From Planosporangium flavigriseum (GTDB lineage Bacteria > Actinomycetota > Actinomycetes > Mycobacteriales > Micromonosporaceae), in NCBI RefSeq assembly GCF_011947225.1, contig NZ_JAATVW010000005.1, forward strand, positions 124,001 to 188,000: a stretch of 64,000 nucleotides of DNA. The letters are read 5' to 3'. The notes beneath the pieces are model-generated. The model was not told the origin of the DNA. It made no database searches and saw only the letters and a program-made list of their open reading frames with translations. A program made the translations under genes and the position numbers. Shown here piece after piece: positions 30,256 through 40,622 of this stretch. Position 1 is the first letter of the stretch; each line of letters starts with the position of its first letter.

Positions 30256-30699
30256 GTGCGTACGTACAGCCCGAAGCAGGGTGAGATCGAGCGTCAGTGG
30301 CACATCATCGACGCTTCTGACGTCGTGCTGGGCCGGCTCGCTAGCCACGTAGCGACGCTCCTGCGCGGCAAGCACAAGCCCACGTTCGCACCGCACGTGG
30401 ACACCGGCGACTTCGTGATCGTCATCAACGCGGGCAAGGTGGCGCTGACCGGTAACAAGCGGCAGACCAAGGTCGCCTACCGCCACTCCGGCTACCCGGG
30501 TGGTCTGAAGAAGGTCAGCTACGAGGAGCTGCTGTCCAAGCGCCCCGAGCGGGCGATCGAGCTGGCCGTCAAGGGCATGCTGCCGCACAACAAGCTGGGC
30601 AACCGCCTGATCACCAAGCTCAAGGTGTACGCCGGCCCCGAGCACCCGCACGCCGCCCAGCAGCCGGTGCCGTTCGAGATTAAGCAGATCGCGCAGTGA
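30256..30699 (+). CDS. rplM: 50S ribosomal protein L13
   Basis: L13 (147 aa), an early 50S assembly protein. GTG 30256 gives [56 protein letters not shown] and [19 protein letters not shown] are family signatures. It is co-transcribed with rpsI, 20 bp downstream. Confidence 0.98.
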   Translation: MRTYSPKQGEIERQWHIIDASDVVLGRLASHVATLLRGKHKPTFAPHVDTGDFVIVINAGKVALTGNKRQTKVAYRHSGYPGGLKKVSYEELLSKRPERAIELAVKGMLPHNKLGNRLITKLKVYAGPEHPHAAQQPVPFEIKQIAQ

Positions 30700-30719
30700 G
30701 CGCGGGCGAAGGAACTGAC

Positions 30720-31301
30720 GTGAGCGAGACCACCACCCCGTCGCCGGACGCCGAGCCGGCCGCCATCGAGACGCCGGATGCCGTCGAGACGCCGGATGCC
30801 GTCGAGACGCCGACTGCCGCTCCGGCCGCCGTCGAGACGCCGGCCGCCGTCGAGACGCCGACTGCCGCGCCGGCCGCGACCGCGACCGTGACCGCCACTC
30901 GGCCCCGCCGCACCGACCGTCCGATCCAGACCGTCGGCCGCCGCAAGGAGGCCATCGTCCGGGTGCGCCTGGTGCCGGGCACCGGCCAGTTCACCCTGAA
31001 CGGCCAGCCCCTGGAGAAGTACTTCCCGAGCAAGGTGCACCAGCAGCTGGTGCGCGAGCCGCTCGTGATGACCGAGAAGGCCGAGGGCCTCGACGTGCAT
31101 GCCAACCTGCGCGGCGGCGGCACCAGCGGCCAGGCGGGCGCGCTGCGCCTCGCGATCGCCCGCGCGCTGGTCGAGTTCGAGGCCGACGACCGTCCGGCCC
31201 TCAAGAAGGCCGGCTTCCTGACCCGTGACGCGCGCGAGACCGAGCGCAAGAAGTACGGTCTGAAGAAGGCCCGCAAGGCGCCTCAGTACTCGAAGCGCTG
31301 A
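30720..31301 (+). CDS. rpsI: 30S ribosomal protein S9 with repeat-containing N-terminal extension
   Basis: S9 (193 aa). The C-terminal 130 residues are the S9 fold ([40 protein letters not shown]) ending in PQYSKR, whose last residues reach the P site. The first ~65 residues are an Ala/Pro/Thr/Glu extension built on DAVETP and [10 protein letters not shown] repeats (18-bp direct repeats around 30765-30865). GTG 30720 follows GAAGGAA; GTG 30696, overlapping the rplM stop, is an alternative. Confidence 0.96.
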   Translation: MSETTTPSPDAEPAAIETPDAVETPDAVETPTAAPAAVETPAAVETPTAAPAATATVTATRPRRTDRPIQTVGRRKEAIVRVRLVPGTGQFTLNGQPLEKYFPSKVHQQLVREPLVMTEKAEGLDVHANLRGGGTSGQAGALRLAIARALVEFEADDRPALKKAGFLTRDARETERKKYGLKKARKAPQYSKR

Positions 31302-31331
31302 CGTCTTCTTCTCGTCGGTCGAATTGTGATG

Positions 31332-31375
31332 ACGGCCGGGCGCACCCTTCGGGGCGCCCGGCCGTTTCGTTCTTT
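31332..31375 (+). terminator. Intrinsic terminator after rpsI
   Basis: ACGGCCGGGCG pairs with CGCCCGGCCGT, with an inner CCC-TTCG-GGG top and a 2-nt bulge, followed by TTTCGTTCTTT. This is the clearest stem plus U-rich terminator in the window. Confidence 0.9.
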
Positions 31376-31388
31376 GCGGAGGTATTCC

Positions 31389-32741
31389 ATGGGTCGGCTC
31401 TTCGGCACGGATGGAGTTCGCGGTCTTGCCAACGCGGACCTGAGCCCACAGCTCGCGCTGTCCATCGCGGAGGCGGCCGCACACGTGCTCGCCGAGCGAG
31501 ACCGCTCGCACCGTCCGCGCGCGATCGTCGGCCGTGATCCACGGGCCAGCGGCGAGATGCTGGAGGCGGCGGTGGTCGCCGGGCTCGCGAGCGCCGGAGC
31601 GGACGTCCTGCGGGTGGACGTGCTGCCCACGCCAGGGGTGGCGTACCTCGTCGGGGCGACCCAGGCCGACCTCGGCGTGATGCTCTCCGCGTCGCACAAC
31701 CCGATGCCCGACAACGGCATCAAGCTCTTCGCGTCGGGCGGTCAGAAACTGCCGGACGAGGTCGAGGACCAGATCGAGGCGTTGGTCAGCGGTGCCGGCG
31801 GCTCCTGGCGGCGCCCGACCGGCGCGGGGGTCGGGCGGGTGCACGACCTGATCGACGGGCCGGAGGCCTACATCAACCACCTCGTGTCCTCGACCCCGCA
31901 CCGCCTTGACGGGCTGCGCGTGGTGGTCGACTGCGCGAACGGTGCCGCGTCGGTGATCGCGCCCGAGGCGTACGAGCAGGCCGGTGCCGAGGTCATCGCG
32001 ATCTCCGCCGACCCGGACGGCCTCAACATCAACGACAACTGCGGCTCCACCCATATGGAGGCTCTGCGTGCCGCCGTGGTCGAGCACGGCGCCCACCTGG
32101 GCATCGCGCACGACGGCGACGCCGACCGGTGCCTCGCGGTCACTGCCGATGGCGACGACGTGGACGGTGACCAGATCATGGGCATCCTGGCGGTCGCCAT
32201 GCGGGACGCCGGAACGCTCACCGACAACACGCTCGTGGCGACCGTGATGAGCAATCTCGGTCTCAAGCTGGCGATGGCCGACGCCGGGATCAACCTGATC
32301 CAGACCAAGGTCGGCGACCGGTACGTGCTGGAGGAGCTGCGCGCCCGCGGCCTGGCCCTGGGTGGCGAGCAGAGCGGGCACATCGTGCTGCCGGAGTTCG
32401 CCACCACCGGGGACGGGGTCCTCACCGCCCTGCAGCTCATGTCGCGCATGGCGGCCACCGGCAAGTCGCTGGCGGAGCTGGCGTCGGTCGTGCGGCGGCT
32501 GCCGCAGGTGCTGATCAACGTTCGGGTCGGCGACCGTTCGATGGGGTCGTCGGCGCAGCCCGTACTCGAGGCGGCGAAGATCGTCGAGGCGGAGCTGGGC
32601 GGTACCGGCCGGGTGCTACTGCGCCCGTCGGGTACCGAGCCGCTGGTGCGCGTGATGGTGGAGGCGTCCACCGAGGCGATCGCGCAGGAGTCGGCGGAGC
32701 TCATCGCGGCCGCGGTGCGACAGGCGAGCCCGGCGCTGTAG
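31389..32741 (+). CDS. glmM: Phosphoglucosamine mutase
   Basis: Interconverts glucosamine-6-phosphate and glucosamine-1-phosphate for UDP-GlcNAc and peptidoglycan (450 aa). ATG 31389 follows GGAGG. It starts [20 protein letters not shown]. The phosphoserine is S102 in SASHNP, the metal loop is DGDADRC, the sugar loop GGEQSGHI and the phosphate loop [12 protein letters not shown]. It works with GlmS encoded 1 kb downstream. Confidence 0.97.
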   Translation: MGRLFGTDGVRGLANADLSPQLALSIAEAAAHVLAERDRSHRPRAIVGRDPRASGEMLEAAVVAGLASAGADVLRVDVLPTPGVAYLVGATQADLGVMLSASHNPMPDNGIKLFASGGQKLPDEVEDQIEALVSGAGGSWRRPTGAGVGRVHDLIDGPEAYINHLVSSTPHRLDGLRVVVDCANGAASVIAPEAYEQAGAEVIAISADPDGLNINDNCGSTHMEALRAAVVEHGAHLGIAHDGDADRCLAVTADGDDVDGDQIMGILAVAMRDAGTLTDNTLVATVMSNLGLKLAMADAGINLIQTKVGDRYVLEELRARGLALGGEQSGHIVLPEFATTGDGVLTALQLMSRMAATGKSLAELASVVRRLPQVLINVRVGDRSMGSSAQPVLEAAKIVEAELGGTGRVLLRPSGTEPLVRVMVEASTEAIAQESAELIAAAVRQASPAL

Positions 32742-32759
32742 GGCAACCCGGCTGAGGGG

Positions 32760-32787
32760 TTGCCAAGTTACCGGCGGGTAGTAACGT
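32760..32787 (+). promoter_or_regulatory. Promoter of the SDR gene
   Basis: TTGCCA (32760-32765), 16 bp, TAACGT (32782-32787). Initiation would be near 32794, leaving about 27 nt before the SD-led ATG at 32821. Confidence 0.5.
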
Positions 32788-32820
32788 CTCCGCATGACCC
32801 CCACCCTCGAAGGAGGCGCC

Positions 32821-33585
32821 ATGCCCGAACAGTCCGCCCGTACCGCGATCGTGACCGGAGCGTCCCGCGGAATCGGCAAGGCCACCGCTGAGTTGCTGGC
32901 CGCCGAGGGGTGCAACGTCGTGCTGACCTCGCGCAAGCAGGAGGCGCTCGACGCGGTGGCGGCGGAGCTGACGGAGGCGTACCCGAACGTCGACGTCCTC
33001 GCGCACGCCGCGCACGCCGCCGAGCCCGACCAGGCCGCCGGCTGCGTCGACGCCGCCATGGCTCGGTTCGGGCGCATCGATGTGCTGGTCAACAACGCCG
33101 GCACGAACCCGTACTTCGGCTCCCTGGTGGACATCGACCCGGAGCGGGCCGACAAGACGGTACGGCTCAACCAGTTCGGCGTGGTGCTGTGGACGCAGTT
33201 GGTGTGGAAGGCGTCCATGGCCGAGCACGGCGGCTCGATCGTCAACGTCGCCTCCGTCGGTGGGCTGCTGACCGAGCCGGGGATCGGCTACTACAACGCG
33301 ACCAAGGCGGCGGTGATCCACCTGACCCGCCAGCTCGCCCAGGAGTTGGCGCCGAAGGTACGCGTGAACGCGGTCGCCCCGGGCGTCGTGCGTACGCAAT
33401 TGGCCCGTGCCCTGTGGGAGAACCACGAGGAGTACCTCAAGGAGCACCTGCCGCTGGGCCGGATCGGCGAGCCGGGTGACATCGCCGAGGCGATCGGTTT
33501 CCTGGCGGGTGACAAGTCGTCCTGGATGACGGGGCAGACCATGGTGATTGACGGCGGTGCCACGATTCGTTCATCGTTGACCTGA
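32821..33585 (+). CDS. Short-chain dehydrogenase/reductase, FabG-like
   Basis: 254 aa NAD(P)-dependent oxidoreductase. TGASRGIG (12-19) binds the cofactor; DVLVNNAG, the serine in NVASVGG, and YYNATK (catalytic Tyr and Lys) follow, with the C-terminal GQTMVIDGGATI. ATG 32821 is chosen for the GAAGGAGG ahead; ATG 32794 would be a leaderless start nine codons earlier. The substrate is unknown. The gene lies between glmM and glmS, but no role in amino sugar synthesis is implied. Confidence 0.9.
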   Translation: MPEQSARTAIVTGASRGIGKATAELLAAEGCNVVLTSRKQEALDAVAAELTEAYPNVDVLAHAAHAAEPDQAAGCVDAAMARFGRIDVLVNNAGTNPYFGSLVDIDPERADKTVRLNQFGVVLWTQLVWKASMAEHGGSIVNVASVGGLLTEPGIGYYNATKAAVIHLTRQLAQELAPKVRVNAVAPGVVRTQLARALWENHEEYLKEHLPLGRIGEPGDIAEAIGFLAGDKSSWMTGQTMVIDGGATIRSSLT

Positions 33586-33671
33586 TCCGGGCCACCGCCG
33601 CCGATTGGAATCGCGCAACTCTTGTGATTGAAACTCACTACTTCGCTCATGGCTTTTGCGTGAAACCCTGC

Positions 33672-33677
33672 TAAGGT
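33672..33677 (+). promoter_or_regulatory. Extended -10 of glmS (leaderless type)
   Basis: TGC-TAAGGT ends 7 nt before the glmS ATG, so transcription should begin at or next to the start codon. No ribosome site is present. Confidence 0.6.
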
Positions 33678-33684
33678 CTCGACC

Positions 33685-35556
33685 ATGTGCGGCATCGTGG
33701 GTTACGTCGGCAATCGACCGGCACTGGGAATCGTCCTTGACGGTCTGCGCCGTCTGGAGTATCGGGGCTACGACTCGGCCGGCGTGGCCATCGTCGACGG
33801 TGCTCTGTTGACCGAGAAGCGGGCGGGCAAGCTGGCGAACCTGGAGAAGGCGCTGGCCGACGGCGCGGTCGCCGGGCTGGGTGAGGGCACCACCGGCATC
33901 GGGCACACCCGGTGGGCCACCCATGGTGGCCCCACCGACCGCAATGCACACCCGCACCGCTCCCACGACGGCCGGGTGGCGGTCATCCACAATGGCATCA
34001 TCGAGAACTTCAGCCGGCTGCGCGCCGAGCTGGAGGCGCGCGGTGTCGAGTTCGCCAGTGACACCGACACCGAGTGCGTCGCCCACCTGCTGGCCGAGGA
34101 GCTGGCGACGGTCGACGGCGTGACGCCCGAGGCGCGGCTGGCCGAGGCGATGCGCCGGGTCTGCCGCCTCCTCGAAGGTGCCTTCACCCTGCTCGCCGTC
34201 GACGCACAGGCGCCCGGCGCGGTGGTCGGCGCCCGCCGGAACTCCCCGCTGGTCGTGGGGCGTGGCGCCGGTGAGAACTACCTGGCGAGCGACGTCAGCG
34301 CGTTCATCGAGCACACCCGCGAGGCGGTCGAGCTGGGTCAGGACCAGGTCGTGCTGATCACGGGCGAGGGAATCGAGATCACCGACTTCGACGGCAACGT
34401 CGCCGAGGGGCGCGACTACCACATCGACTGGGACGCCAAGGCCGCCGAGAAGGGTGGCTACGACTACTTCATGCTCAAGGAGATCGCCGAGCAGCCGCAG
34501 GCGATCGCCGACACGCTGCGCGGGCGGCTGTCCGAGGTCGGCGAGATCACCCTGGACGAGGTGCGCCTGTCCGAGCAGGACCTGCGCGACGTCGACAAGG
34601 TGTTCATCGTCGCGTGCGGTACGGCGTACCACGCGGGTCTGGTCGCCAAGTACGCGATCGAGCACTGGAACCGGATCCCCTGCGAGGTGGAGCTGGCCAG
34701 CGAGTTCCGCTACCGCGACCCGGTGCTGGACCGGTCGACGCTCGTCGTGGCGATCTCCCAGTCGGGCGAGACGATGGACACCCTGATGGCGCTGCGCCAC
34801 GCCAAGCAGCAGAAGGCCCGGGTCCTCGCGATCTGCAACACCAACGGCTCGACGATTCCCCGCGAGTCCGACGCCGTCCTCTACACCCACGGCGGGCCGG
34901 AGATCGCGGTCGCCTCGACCAAGGCCTTCCTCACCCAGCTGGCCGCGTGCTACCTGCTCGGCCTTCACCTGGCCCAGGTGCGCGGCGTGATGTACGCCGA
35001 CGAGGTCGCCGCCGTCGTCGAGCAGCTGAGCGCGACGCCGTCCATGGTGGACCGCGTGCTCGAGCAGATGGAGCCCGTCCGCGAACTGGCCCGTGACCTC
35101 GCGAACGCCCGGTCGGTGCTGTTCATCGGCCGGCACGTCGGATACCCGGTGGCCCTGGAGGGCGCGCTCAAGCTCAAGGAGCTCGCGTACATGCACGCCG
35201 AGGGCTTCGCGGCGGGCGAGCTCAAGCACGGCCCGATCGCGCTGATCGAGGACGGTACCCCGGTGGTCTGCGTGGTCCCGTCGGCGCGGGGTCGGGGAGT
35301 CCTGCGGGACAAGGTCATCTCCAACATTCAGGAGGTACGCGCGCGCGGCGCCCGTACGGTCGTCATCGCCGAGGAGGGTGACGACGCGGTGGCGCCGTAC
35401 GCCGATCACCTGATCCCGGTGCCGCCGACGCCGACGCTGCTGGCGCCGCTGGTGACGACCGTGCCGCTGCAGGTGCTCGCGTGTGAGATCGCGGCCGCGC
35501 GCGGCCACGACGTGGACCAGCCCCGCAATCTCGCCAAGTCCGTCACGGTCGAGTAG
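33685..35556 (+). CDS. glmS: Glutamine-fructose-6-phosphate aminotransferase (isomerising)
   Basis: Makes glucosamine-6-phosphate from fructose-6-phosphate and glutamine (623 aa), the first step of UDP-GlcNAc synthesis. Cys2 ([13 protein letters not shown]) is the glutaminase nucleophile. Two SIS sugar domains follow ([37 protein letters not shown]) and the C-terminal LAKSVTVE closes the active site. No glmS ribozyme is present; the start appears leaderless. Confidence 0.97.
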   Translation: MCGIVGYVGNRPALGIVLDGLRRLEYRGYDSAGVAIVDGALLTEKRAGKLANLEKALADGAVAGLGEGTTGIGHTRWATHGGPTDRNAHPHRSHDGRVAVIHNGIIENFSRLRAELEARGVEFASDTDTECVAHLLAEELATVDGVTPEARLAEAMRRVCRLLEGAFTLLAVDAQAPGAVVGARRNSPLVVGRGAGENYLASDVSAFIEHTREAVELGQDQVVLITGEGIEITDFDGNVAEGRDYHIDWDAKAAEKGGYDYFMLKEIAEQPQAIADTLRGRLSEVGEITLDEVRLSEQDLRDVDKVFIVACGTAYHAGLVAKYAIEHWNRIPCEVELASEFRYRDPVLDRSTLVVAISQSGETMDTLMALRHAKQQKARVLAICNTNGSTIPRESDAVLYTHGGPEIAVASTKAFLTQLAACYLLGLHLAQVRGVMYADEVAAVVEQLSATPSMVDRVLEQMEPVRELARDLANARSVLFIGRHVGYPVALEGALKLKELAYMHAEGFAAGELKHGPIALIEDGTPVVCVVPSARGRGVLRDKVISNIQEVRARGARTVVIAEEGDDAVAPYADHLIPVPPTPTLLAPLVTTVPLQVLACEIAAARGHDVDQPRNLAKSVTVE

Positions 35557-35566
35557 TCGCCTTCTC

Positions 35567-35616
35567 CGATCTTGGACGGTTGGACCGCCGGTAGCCGGTC
35601 CAACTGTCCAAGATCG
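35567..35616 (+). terminator. 21-bp hairpin terminator after glmS (GATCTTG family)
   Basis: Arms 35567-35587 and 35596-35616 pair over 21 bp with a single G-T wobble and an 8-nt loop. The outer halves read CGATCTTGGAC and GTCCAAGATCG, like the element at 30021-30068. There is no U tract. Confidence 0.8.
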
Positions 35617-35641
35617 CGGTAGACGTGCCAGGGTGGTAGTT

Positions 35642-36034
35642 GTGATCGTGGCTGTCGGCATAGACGTCGTACTCGTCGAGCGGTTCGCCCGGGCGCTGGC
35701 CCGTACGCCGCTGCTCGCGGATCGCCTGTTCACCCAGGCTGAACTGAAGACCCCTTCGGGTAATCCGCGTTCGCCGGAGTCGCTCGCGGCGCGGTTCGCC
35801 GCCAAGGAGGCGGTGGCCAAGGCGCTGGGCGCGCCGGCCGGCCTGCACTGGCACGACTGCGAGGTCGTCAGCGACCCCGACGGCAGGCCGTGGCTCACCG
35901 TCTCCGGCACGGTGGCGGCAGAGGCCAAGAGTCGGGGGATCACCCGCTGGCACCTGTCGCTCTCCCACGACGGTGGGATCGCCTCCGCGATGGTGGTCGC
36001 CGAGCGGCTTCCGGACCAAGGGGTGGGCGAGTGA
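35642..36034 (+). CDS. acpS: Holo-[acyl-carrier-protein] synthase
   Basis: Transfers 4'-phosphopantetheine from CoA to acyl carrier proteins (130 aa). Metal ligands D8 (VGIDVV) and E56 ([13 protein letters not shown]) are present, with the C-terminal [22 protein letters not shown] 35642 is preferred (AGGGTGG upstream); GTG 35648 is possible. It overlaps nnr by four bases. Confidence 0.94.
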   Translation: MIVAVGIDVVLVERFARALARTPLLADRLFTQAELKTPSGNPRSPESLAARFAAKEAVAKALGAPAGLHWHDCEVVSDPDGRPWLTVSGTVAAEAKSRGITRWHLSLSHDGGIASAMVVAERLPDQGVGE

Positions 36035-37497
36035 GATCGGCGTGGCGGGTGGCGAGCGTCCGCGCGGCTGAGGCGGCGTTGATGGCGACGCTGCCGCCGG
36101 GCGCGCTCATGCAGCGCGCGGCGGCCGCAGTGGCCCGCCGCTGCGCCGAGGTGCTCGACGACCGGTACGGCAGCGAGTACGGCCGCGCGGTGCTGCTGCT
36201 GGTGGGGCCGGGCAACAACGGCGGCGACGCGCTGTTCGCCGGCGAGGCGTTGGCCCGCAGCGGCGTGTCGGTGTGCGCGGTGCTCCTGAACCCCGAGCGG
36301 ACCCACGCCGAGGGGCTGGCCGCATTGACCAGGGCGGGTGGCCGCACCGTCGACACTCCACCCTCCATGGTGGACATGGTGGTCGACGGCATCCTGGGCA
36401 TTGGGGGCCGGGGCGGCCTGCGGGAGGATGCCACAAGCCTTGTGACCCAAGCGATGCAGGCGCGTGGGTCGGACGGCGAGCGGCCGACGGTCGTCGCCGT
36501 CGACCTGCCGTCGGGGATCGACCCCGACACCGGGGCGGTCCCCGGTGCGGCGGTCCGGGCCGACATCACGGTGACGTTCGGCGCGCTCAAGCCAGGAGTT
36601 CTGGTGGGCGAGGGCGCGGTGCACAGTGGACTGGTCGAGCTCATCGACATCGGGCTGGGGCCGTGGCTGCGCGATGAGCCGGCGCTGTGGGTTCCGGACC
36701 TGGAGGACGTGGCGGCGTGGTGGCCGCAGCCCCGGCCGGGCGACGACAAGTACACCCGGGGTGTGGTCGGAGTCGCCACCGGCTCCGCTACTTATCCGGG
36801 GGCCGCGCTGCTGTCCACGGCCGGCGCGCTTCCAGGGCCGGCCGGCATGGTCCGCTACGCGGGCGCCGGGTTCGAGGCGGTGCGGAACAGGTACCCGTCG
36901 GTCATCCCCACTGCCTGCGTGGCCGACGCCGGCCGGGTGCAGGCGTGGACCTGCGGGTCCGGGCTGGGGACCGACGAGCGGGCGGCCGGCGAACTGCGGG
37001 CCGTACTGGCGGCGGAGGTGCCGGTGTGCGTGGACGCCGATGGGTTGACCCTGCTCGCCGAGTGGGGCGTGGACGCGCTGCGCGAGCGGCCGGCCGCGAC
37101 GGTGCTCACGCCGCACGACCGGGAGTTCGCGCGGCTCGCGGGGGAGGAGCCGGGGGCCGATCGGGTGACGGCGACGCTGCGACTCGCCGCGCGTACCGGT
37201 GCGGTCGTCCTGCTCAAGGGGGACCGCACGATCATCGGCACGCCGGACGGCCGGGCCTACGTCAACCTGACGGGAACTCCGGCGCTCGCGACGGCGGGTA
37301 CCGGTGACGTGCTGGCCGGGCTGCTCGGTTCGCTGCTCGCGGCCGGTCTGCCGGCGGATCGAGCGACGATCGCGGCGGCGTACGCGCATGGCCTCGCGGG
37401 GCGGTACGCGGCCGAGTCAGGGCCGGTGACCTCGGTGGACGTGGCCGACGCGCTGCGGCCCACGCTGGCGCGTGCAGGCATGTGGCGTATGCCATAG
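36031..37497 (+). CDS. nnr: Bifunctional NAD(P)HX epimerase / ADP-dependent dehydratase
   Basis: Repairs hydrated NAD(P)H (488 aa). The N-terminal YjeF_N epimerase domain ([35 protein letters not shown]) is followed by the YjeF_C kinase-like dehydratase ([51 protein letters not shown]). GTG 36031 overlaps the acpS stop (GTGA). acpS-nnr adjacency is common in bacteria. Confidence 0.95.
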   Translation: MRSAWRVASVRAAEAALMATLPPGALMQRAAAAVARRCAEVLDDRYGSEYGRAVLLLVGPGNNGGDALFAGEALARSGVSVCAVLLNPERTHAEGLAALTRAGGRTVDTPPSMVDMVVDGILGIGGRGGLREDATSLVTQAMQARGSDGERPTVVAVDLPSGIDPDTGAVPGAAVRADITVTFGALKPGVLVGEGAVHSGLVELIDIGLGPWLRDEPALWVPDLEDVAAWWPQPRPGDDKYTRGVVGVATGSATYPGAALLSTAGALPGPAGMVRYAGAGFEAVRNRYPSVIPTACVADAGRVQAWTCGSGLGTDERAAGELRAVLAAEVPVCVDADGLTLLAEWGVDALRERPAATVLTPHDREFARLAGEEPGADRVTATLRLAARTGAVVLLKGDRTIIGTPDGRAYVNLTGTPALATAGTGDVLAGLLGSLLAAGLPADRATIAAAYAHGLAGRYAAESGPVTSVDVADALRPTLARAGMWRMP

Positions 37498-37610
37498 GGG
37501 ACTTAAGAATGTATCTAGCTGATTGGCGGACATTTCTGCATTGAGTGTCAATTAGCGTGTCTGGCTACGCCCGGGAATCGCCGGGTGTACCCCGGATCTA
37601 AGGACAATTG

Positions 37611-38360
37611 ATGCTTCGCAAGCTCGCGACCGGCGCGGCGCTCTCCGCTGCGCTGCTCCTTCCGCTCGCCGCGTGCTCGTCCACGAAGGACACGGCCGCT
37701 GACTCCGCGCCGAAGGCGACCGCGTCGCCCTCGCCGAAGCCGGCGGAGGTGCTGGCCGCGGCGGTGACCAAGACCAAGGGCGTTAACGTGAAGTTCACGA
37801 TGGGCGACGCCACCGACAAGGGGACCGGCGTCTACGACGCCGCGAAGAAGATCGGTTCGTTGGAAGGCCAGAGCAAGGGCGAGAAGTTCACGCTGGTCGT
37901 CACCGAAACGGACCTGTACATGAGCGGTCCGAGTGATCTGCAGGGCAACACCCTTCACATGCTGATCGCGAAGATGCCGGCCGGCAGCGAGCTGCTCGCC
38001 ATCACGGACCCGCTTGGCGTTCTGTCCCTGCTCAGCGGCGTGTCCACGGTCACTTCGCCCAGCCCCAACTTTTTCCAGGGCACCCTCGACCTCAACAAGG
38101 TCACCGCGACGACGCCGGGGGCCAAAGCGCTGGTCGCGTCCGGGATCAAGGACGCCGGCGCCAACGCGACCGCAGTCCAGTTCAACGCGAAGGCCACCCC
38201 GGAGGGGTACCTCTCGGAGTTCAGTACGACGATGCCTGCCGGAGCTGACGGCAAGTCGGACGTTTTCAATCTGACGCTGTCCGACTTTGCTGCGCCGGTG
38301 ACCGTCACGATTCCGACGAGCAAGGTGATCGAAGCGCCGGACGCCGTCTACAACCAGTAG
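37611..38360 (+). CDS. LppX/LprG-like lipoprotein
   Basis: 249 aa. The signal peptide ends at the lipobox LAAC (MLRKLATGAALSAALLLPLA, then AC). After a Ser/Pro linker, the domain (VTKTKGVNVKFTMGDATDKG; FTLVVTETDLYMSGPSDLQG) matches the half-barrel fold of LppX/LprG family lipoproteins, which bind triacylated glycolipids in mycobacteria. The ligand here is unknown. ATG 37611 follows AAGGA. Confidence 0.8.
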   Translation: MLRKLATGAALSAALLLPLAACSSTKDTAADSAPKATASPSPKPAEVLAAAVTKTKGVNVKFTMGDATDKGTGVYDAAKKIGSLEGQSKGEKFTLVVTETDLYMSGPSDLQGNTLHMLIAKMPAGSELLAITDPLGVLSLLSGVSTVTSPSPNFFQGTLDLNKVTATTPGAKALVASGIKDAGANATAVQFNAKATPEGYLSEFSTTMPAGADGKSDVFNLTLSDFAAPVTVTIPTSKVIEAPDAVYNQ

Positions 38361-38400
38361 TCAGGGATTTACCTGCCGGGTCTCTGTCTGGGGTGGCGGC

Positions 38401-38406
38401 TAGTCT
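38401..38406 (+). promoter_or_regulatory. -10 box 7 nt before alr (leaderless type)
   Basis: TAGTCT is followed by GGTCGCC and the alr ATG (38414). No ribosome site precedes the ATG. Confidence 0.5.
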
Positions 38407-38413
38407 GGTCGCC

Positions 38414-39541
38414 ATGTGGCAGGCGGAGATACGTGTTGATCTTGACGCGATCCGGACAAACCTGGCCTTACTCAGAGACGGCACAACCGCCGAGGTGATG
38501 GCGGTGGTCAAGGGCGACGGGTACGGGCACGGCATGGTGCCCGTCGCCCGGGCCGCCCTCGAAGCGGGCGCCACCTGGTTAGGCGCGTGCACTCTCGGTG
38601 AGGCTCTCGAACTGCGGGCCGCCGGGATCACCGCCCCGGTGCTCGCCTGGCTGCTCAGCCCGGGCCTGCCCCTGCACGAGGGGGTCGCGGCCGACGTCGA
38701 CCTGTCTGTCGCGTCGCTCGCCGGGTTGGCGGAGATGGTCGCGGCCGCCCAGCGGGTCGGCAAACCCGCTCGGGTACACCTCAAGATCGATACCGGTCTG
38801 CGCCGGAGCGGTGCGCTCCCCACCGACTGGCCTGCCCTGATCGAGGCGGCGGCCAAGGCGCAGACCGACGAGCTGATCGACGTGGTTGGCGTGTGGAGCC
38901 ACTTCGCGTGCTCGGACGAGCCCGGGCATCCGTCCATCGACGCCCAGTTAGATAACTTCCACGCCGCCCTCGGCGTGGCGGAGCGCTACGGCATCACGCC
39001 CCGGGTACGCCACATCGCCAACTCGGCGGCCATCCTCACCCGTCCTGACGCGCACTTCGACCTCGTTCGCGCCGGCATCGCCATGTACGGACTGTCGCCG
39101 ATCCCGTCGCGCGACTTCGGCCTGCGCCCGGCCATGACCGTCCGGGGCCGCGTCATGCTCACCAAGCGCGTCCCCGCCGGCCAGGGCGTCTCCTACGGCC
39201 ACACCTACGTGACGCCGGCCGAGACGACCCTCGCGGTCGTCCCCTTCGGATACGCCGACGGCGTCCCCCGCGCGGCCAGTAGCCGTGGCCCCGTCGCGAT
39301 CGGTGGACAGGTGCACCGGATCGCCGGCCGGGTCTGCATGGACCAGATCGTGCTCGACTGCGGCGACGCACCGGTGGCAGCCGGTGACCTCGCGCTGCTC
39401 TTCGGCCCCGGCGACGACGGTGAGCCGACGGTCGATGACTGGGCACGCGCGTGCGACACGATCAATTACGAGATCGTGACGCGGTTCGGCAGCGCCCGGG
39501 TGGCGCGTACGTACGACGGGGAGCGGGGCACGGTTGGCTAG
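38414..39541 (+). CDS. alr: Alanine racemase
   Basis: PLP enzyme that makes D-alanine for peptidoglycan (375 aa). K33 in VVKGDGYGHG binds PLP (usual motif VVKADAYGHG, so two residues differ). VRAGIAMYG and QGVSYGHTYV supply the catalytic tyrosine region, and RVCMDQIVLD is conserved. ATG 38414 is leaderless. It is followed with overlap by a hydrolase and the t6A genes, the usual actinobacterial order. Confidence 0.95.
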   Translation: MWQAEIRVDLDAIRTNLALLRDGTTAEVMAVVKGDGYGHGMVPVARAALEAGATWLGACTLGEALELRAAGITAPVLAWLLSPGLPLHEGVAADVDLSVASLAGLAEMVAAAQRVGKPARVHLKIDTGLRRSGALPTDWPALIEAAAKAQTDELIDVVGVWSHFACSDEPGHPSIDAQLDNFHAALGVAERYGITPRVRHIANSAAILTRPDAHFDLVRAGIAMYGLSPIPSRDFGLRPAMTVRGRVMLTKRVPAGQGVSYGHTYVTPAETTLAVVPFGYADGVPRAASSRGPVAIGGQVHRIAGRVCMDQIVLDCGDAPVAAGDLALLFGPGDDGEPTVDDWARACDTINYEIVTRFGSARVARTYDGERGTVG

Positions 39542-40622
39542 CACGACAGACAGCGAGGTACGGCCGGCCAGGAGAAAGACCGCCCGGCGTGCCGGCATTT
39601 TCAGCGCGATCGTCGGTGTGGCTGTGGCCGGTGTCGCGGCCGGTGTCGCCGCGGAGCGGATGCTGGTGCGGCGCTCGCGGCGGCAGGACGATCCCTTCGC
39701 GTCGGAGCCGTTCGGCAAGCTGGCCTGCGACGAGGAGCTGACGGTCACCAGGCCGGACGGCGTCGATCTGCACGTGGAGCTGCTGAAGTCCGAGACCGGG
39801 CCCGACGATCTCACGGTCGTCTTCGTGCACGGGTTCTGTCTGGACATGGGCACGTTCCACTTCCAGCGGCGCGCGTTCGAGGGCCGGTACCGGATGGTCT
39901 TCTACGACCAGCCTGGGCACGGCCGGTCGGGGCGGCTCGAAGAGGGCGAGTACACGCTCGAATCACTCGCCGACGGCCTGGCGGCGGTGATCGAAGCCAC
40001 CGCGCCGACCGGCCGGATCGTTCTCGTCGGCCACTCCATGGGCGGCATGACGATCATGGCGCTGGCCGAGAAGAATGTGCGGCTGTTCGCCGAACGGGTG
40101 GCCGGTGTCGCGCTGATCTCCACCTCCGCCGGCAATCTCGACAAGGTGACGTTCGGCCTGCCTGAGGTGGTGGCCAAGTTCCGGCACCCGCTCATGCCGC
40201 TCGTCCGCAACGCCGGCAAGATCACCGTGGCGATGGTGGACCGCGCCCGCAAGGCGTCGACCGACCTCGCCTGGCTGCTGACCCGGCGGTACGGGTTCGG
40301 CACCGAGTACCCCAGCCCGGCTCTCGTCTCGTACGTGGAGCGGATGAACTCGGCCACCTCGGCCGAAGTGATCGCCCGTTACGTGCGTACCCTCTACACG
40401 CACGCCAGGCTGCTCGCGCTGGCCGCGCTGCGCACGGTGCCGGTACTCATCGTCTGCGGCGACGTCGACCTGCTCACGCCGCTGGCGCACTCGCACGAGA
40501 TCTGCGAGGCGCTGCCCGGCTCGGAGCTGGTCGTGGTCGAAAACGGCGGGCACGTGGCGCTGCTGGAGCACGCCGACGAGGTCAACGCGGCGCTCGGGTC
40601 CTTCCTGCGGAGGGTTTCATGA
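39534..40622 (+). CDS. Alpha/beta hydrolase with N-terminal membrane anchor
   Basis: 362 aa. TTG 39534 overlaps the alr stop. An N-terminal Ala/Val helix (IFSAIVGVAVAGVAAGVAAE) probably anchors it. FVHGFCLDMG forms the oxyanion loop, GHSMGG holds the nucleophilic serine, and NGGHVALLEH the histidine. The substrate is unknown. This hydrolase is a constant neighbour of alr and tsaE in actinobacteria. It overlaps tsaE by four bases. Confidence 0.88.
   Translation: MASTTDSEVRPARRKTARRAGIFSAIVGVAVAGVAAGVAAERMLVRRSRRQDDPFASEPFGKLACDEELTVTRPDGVDLHVELLKSETGPDDLTVVFVHGFCLDMGTFHFQRRAFEGRYRMVFYDQPGHGRSGRLEEGEYTLESLADGLAAVIEATAPTGRIVLVGHSMGGMTIMALAEKNVRLFAERVAGVALISTSAGNLDKVTFGLPEVVAKFRHPLMPLVRNAGKITVAMVDRARKASTDLAWLLTRRYGFGTEYPSPALVSYVERMNSATSAEVIARYVRTLYTHARLLALAALRTVPVLIVCGDVDLLTPLAHSHEICEALPGSELVVVENGGHVALLEHADEVNAALGSFLRRVS

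Noticed and set aside
33586-33684. A glmS ribozyme upstream of glmS
   Set aside because: Only about 99 bp lie between the SDR gene and glmS, the -10 box abuts the ATG, and no ribozyme core is present.
33571-37389. A 1272-codon open frame on the minus strand opposite glmS, acpS and nnr
   Set aside because: Its composition is low-complexity Arg/His/Leu/Asp text typical of antisense frames in high-GC coding DNA, and the plus strand holds three clear enzymes with intact motifs.
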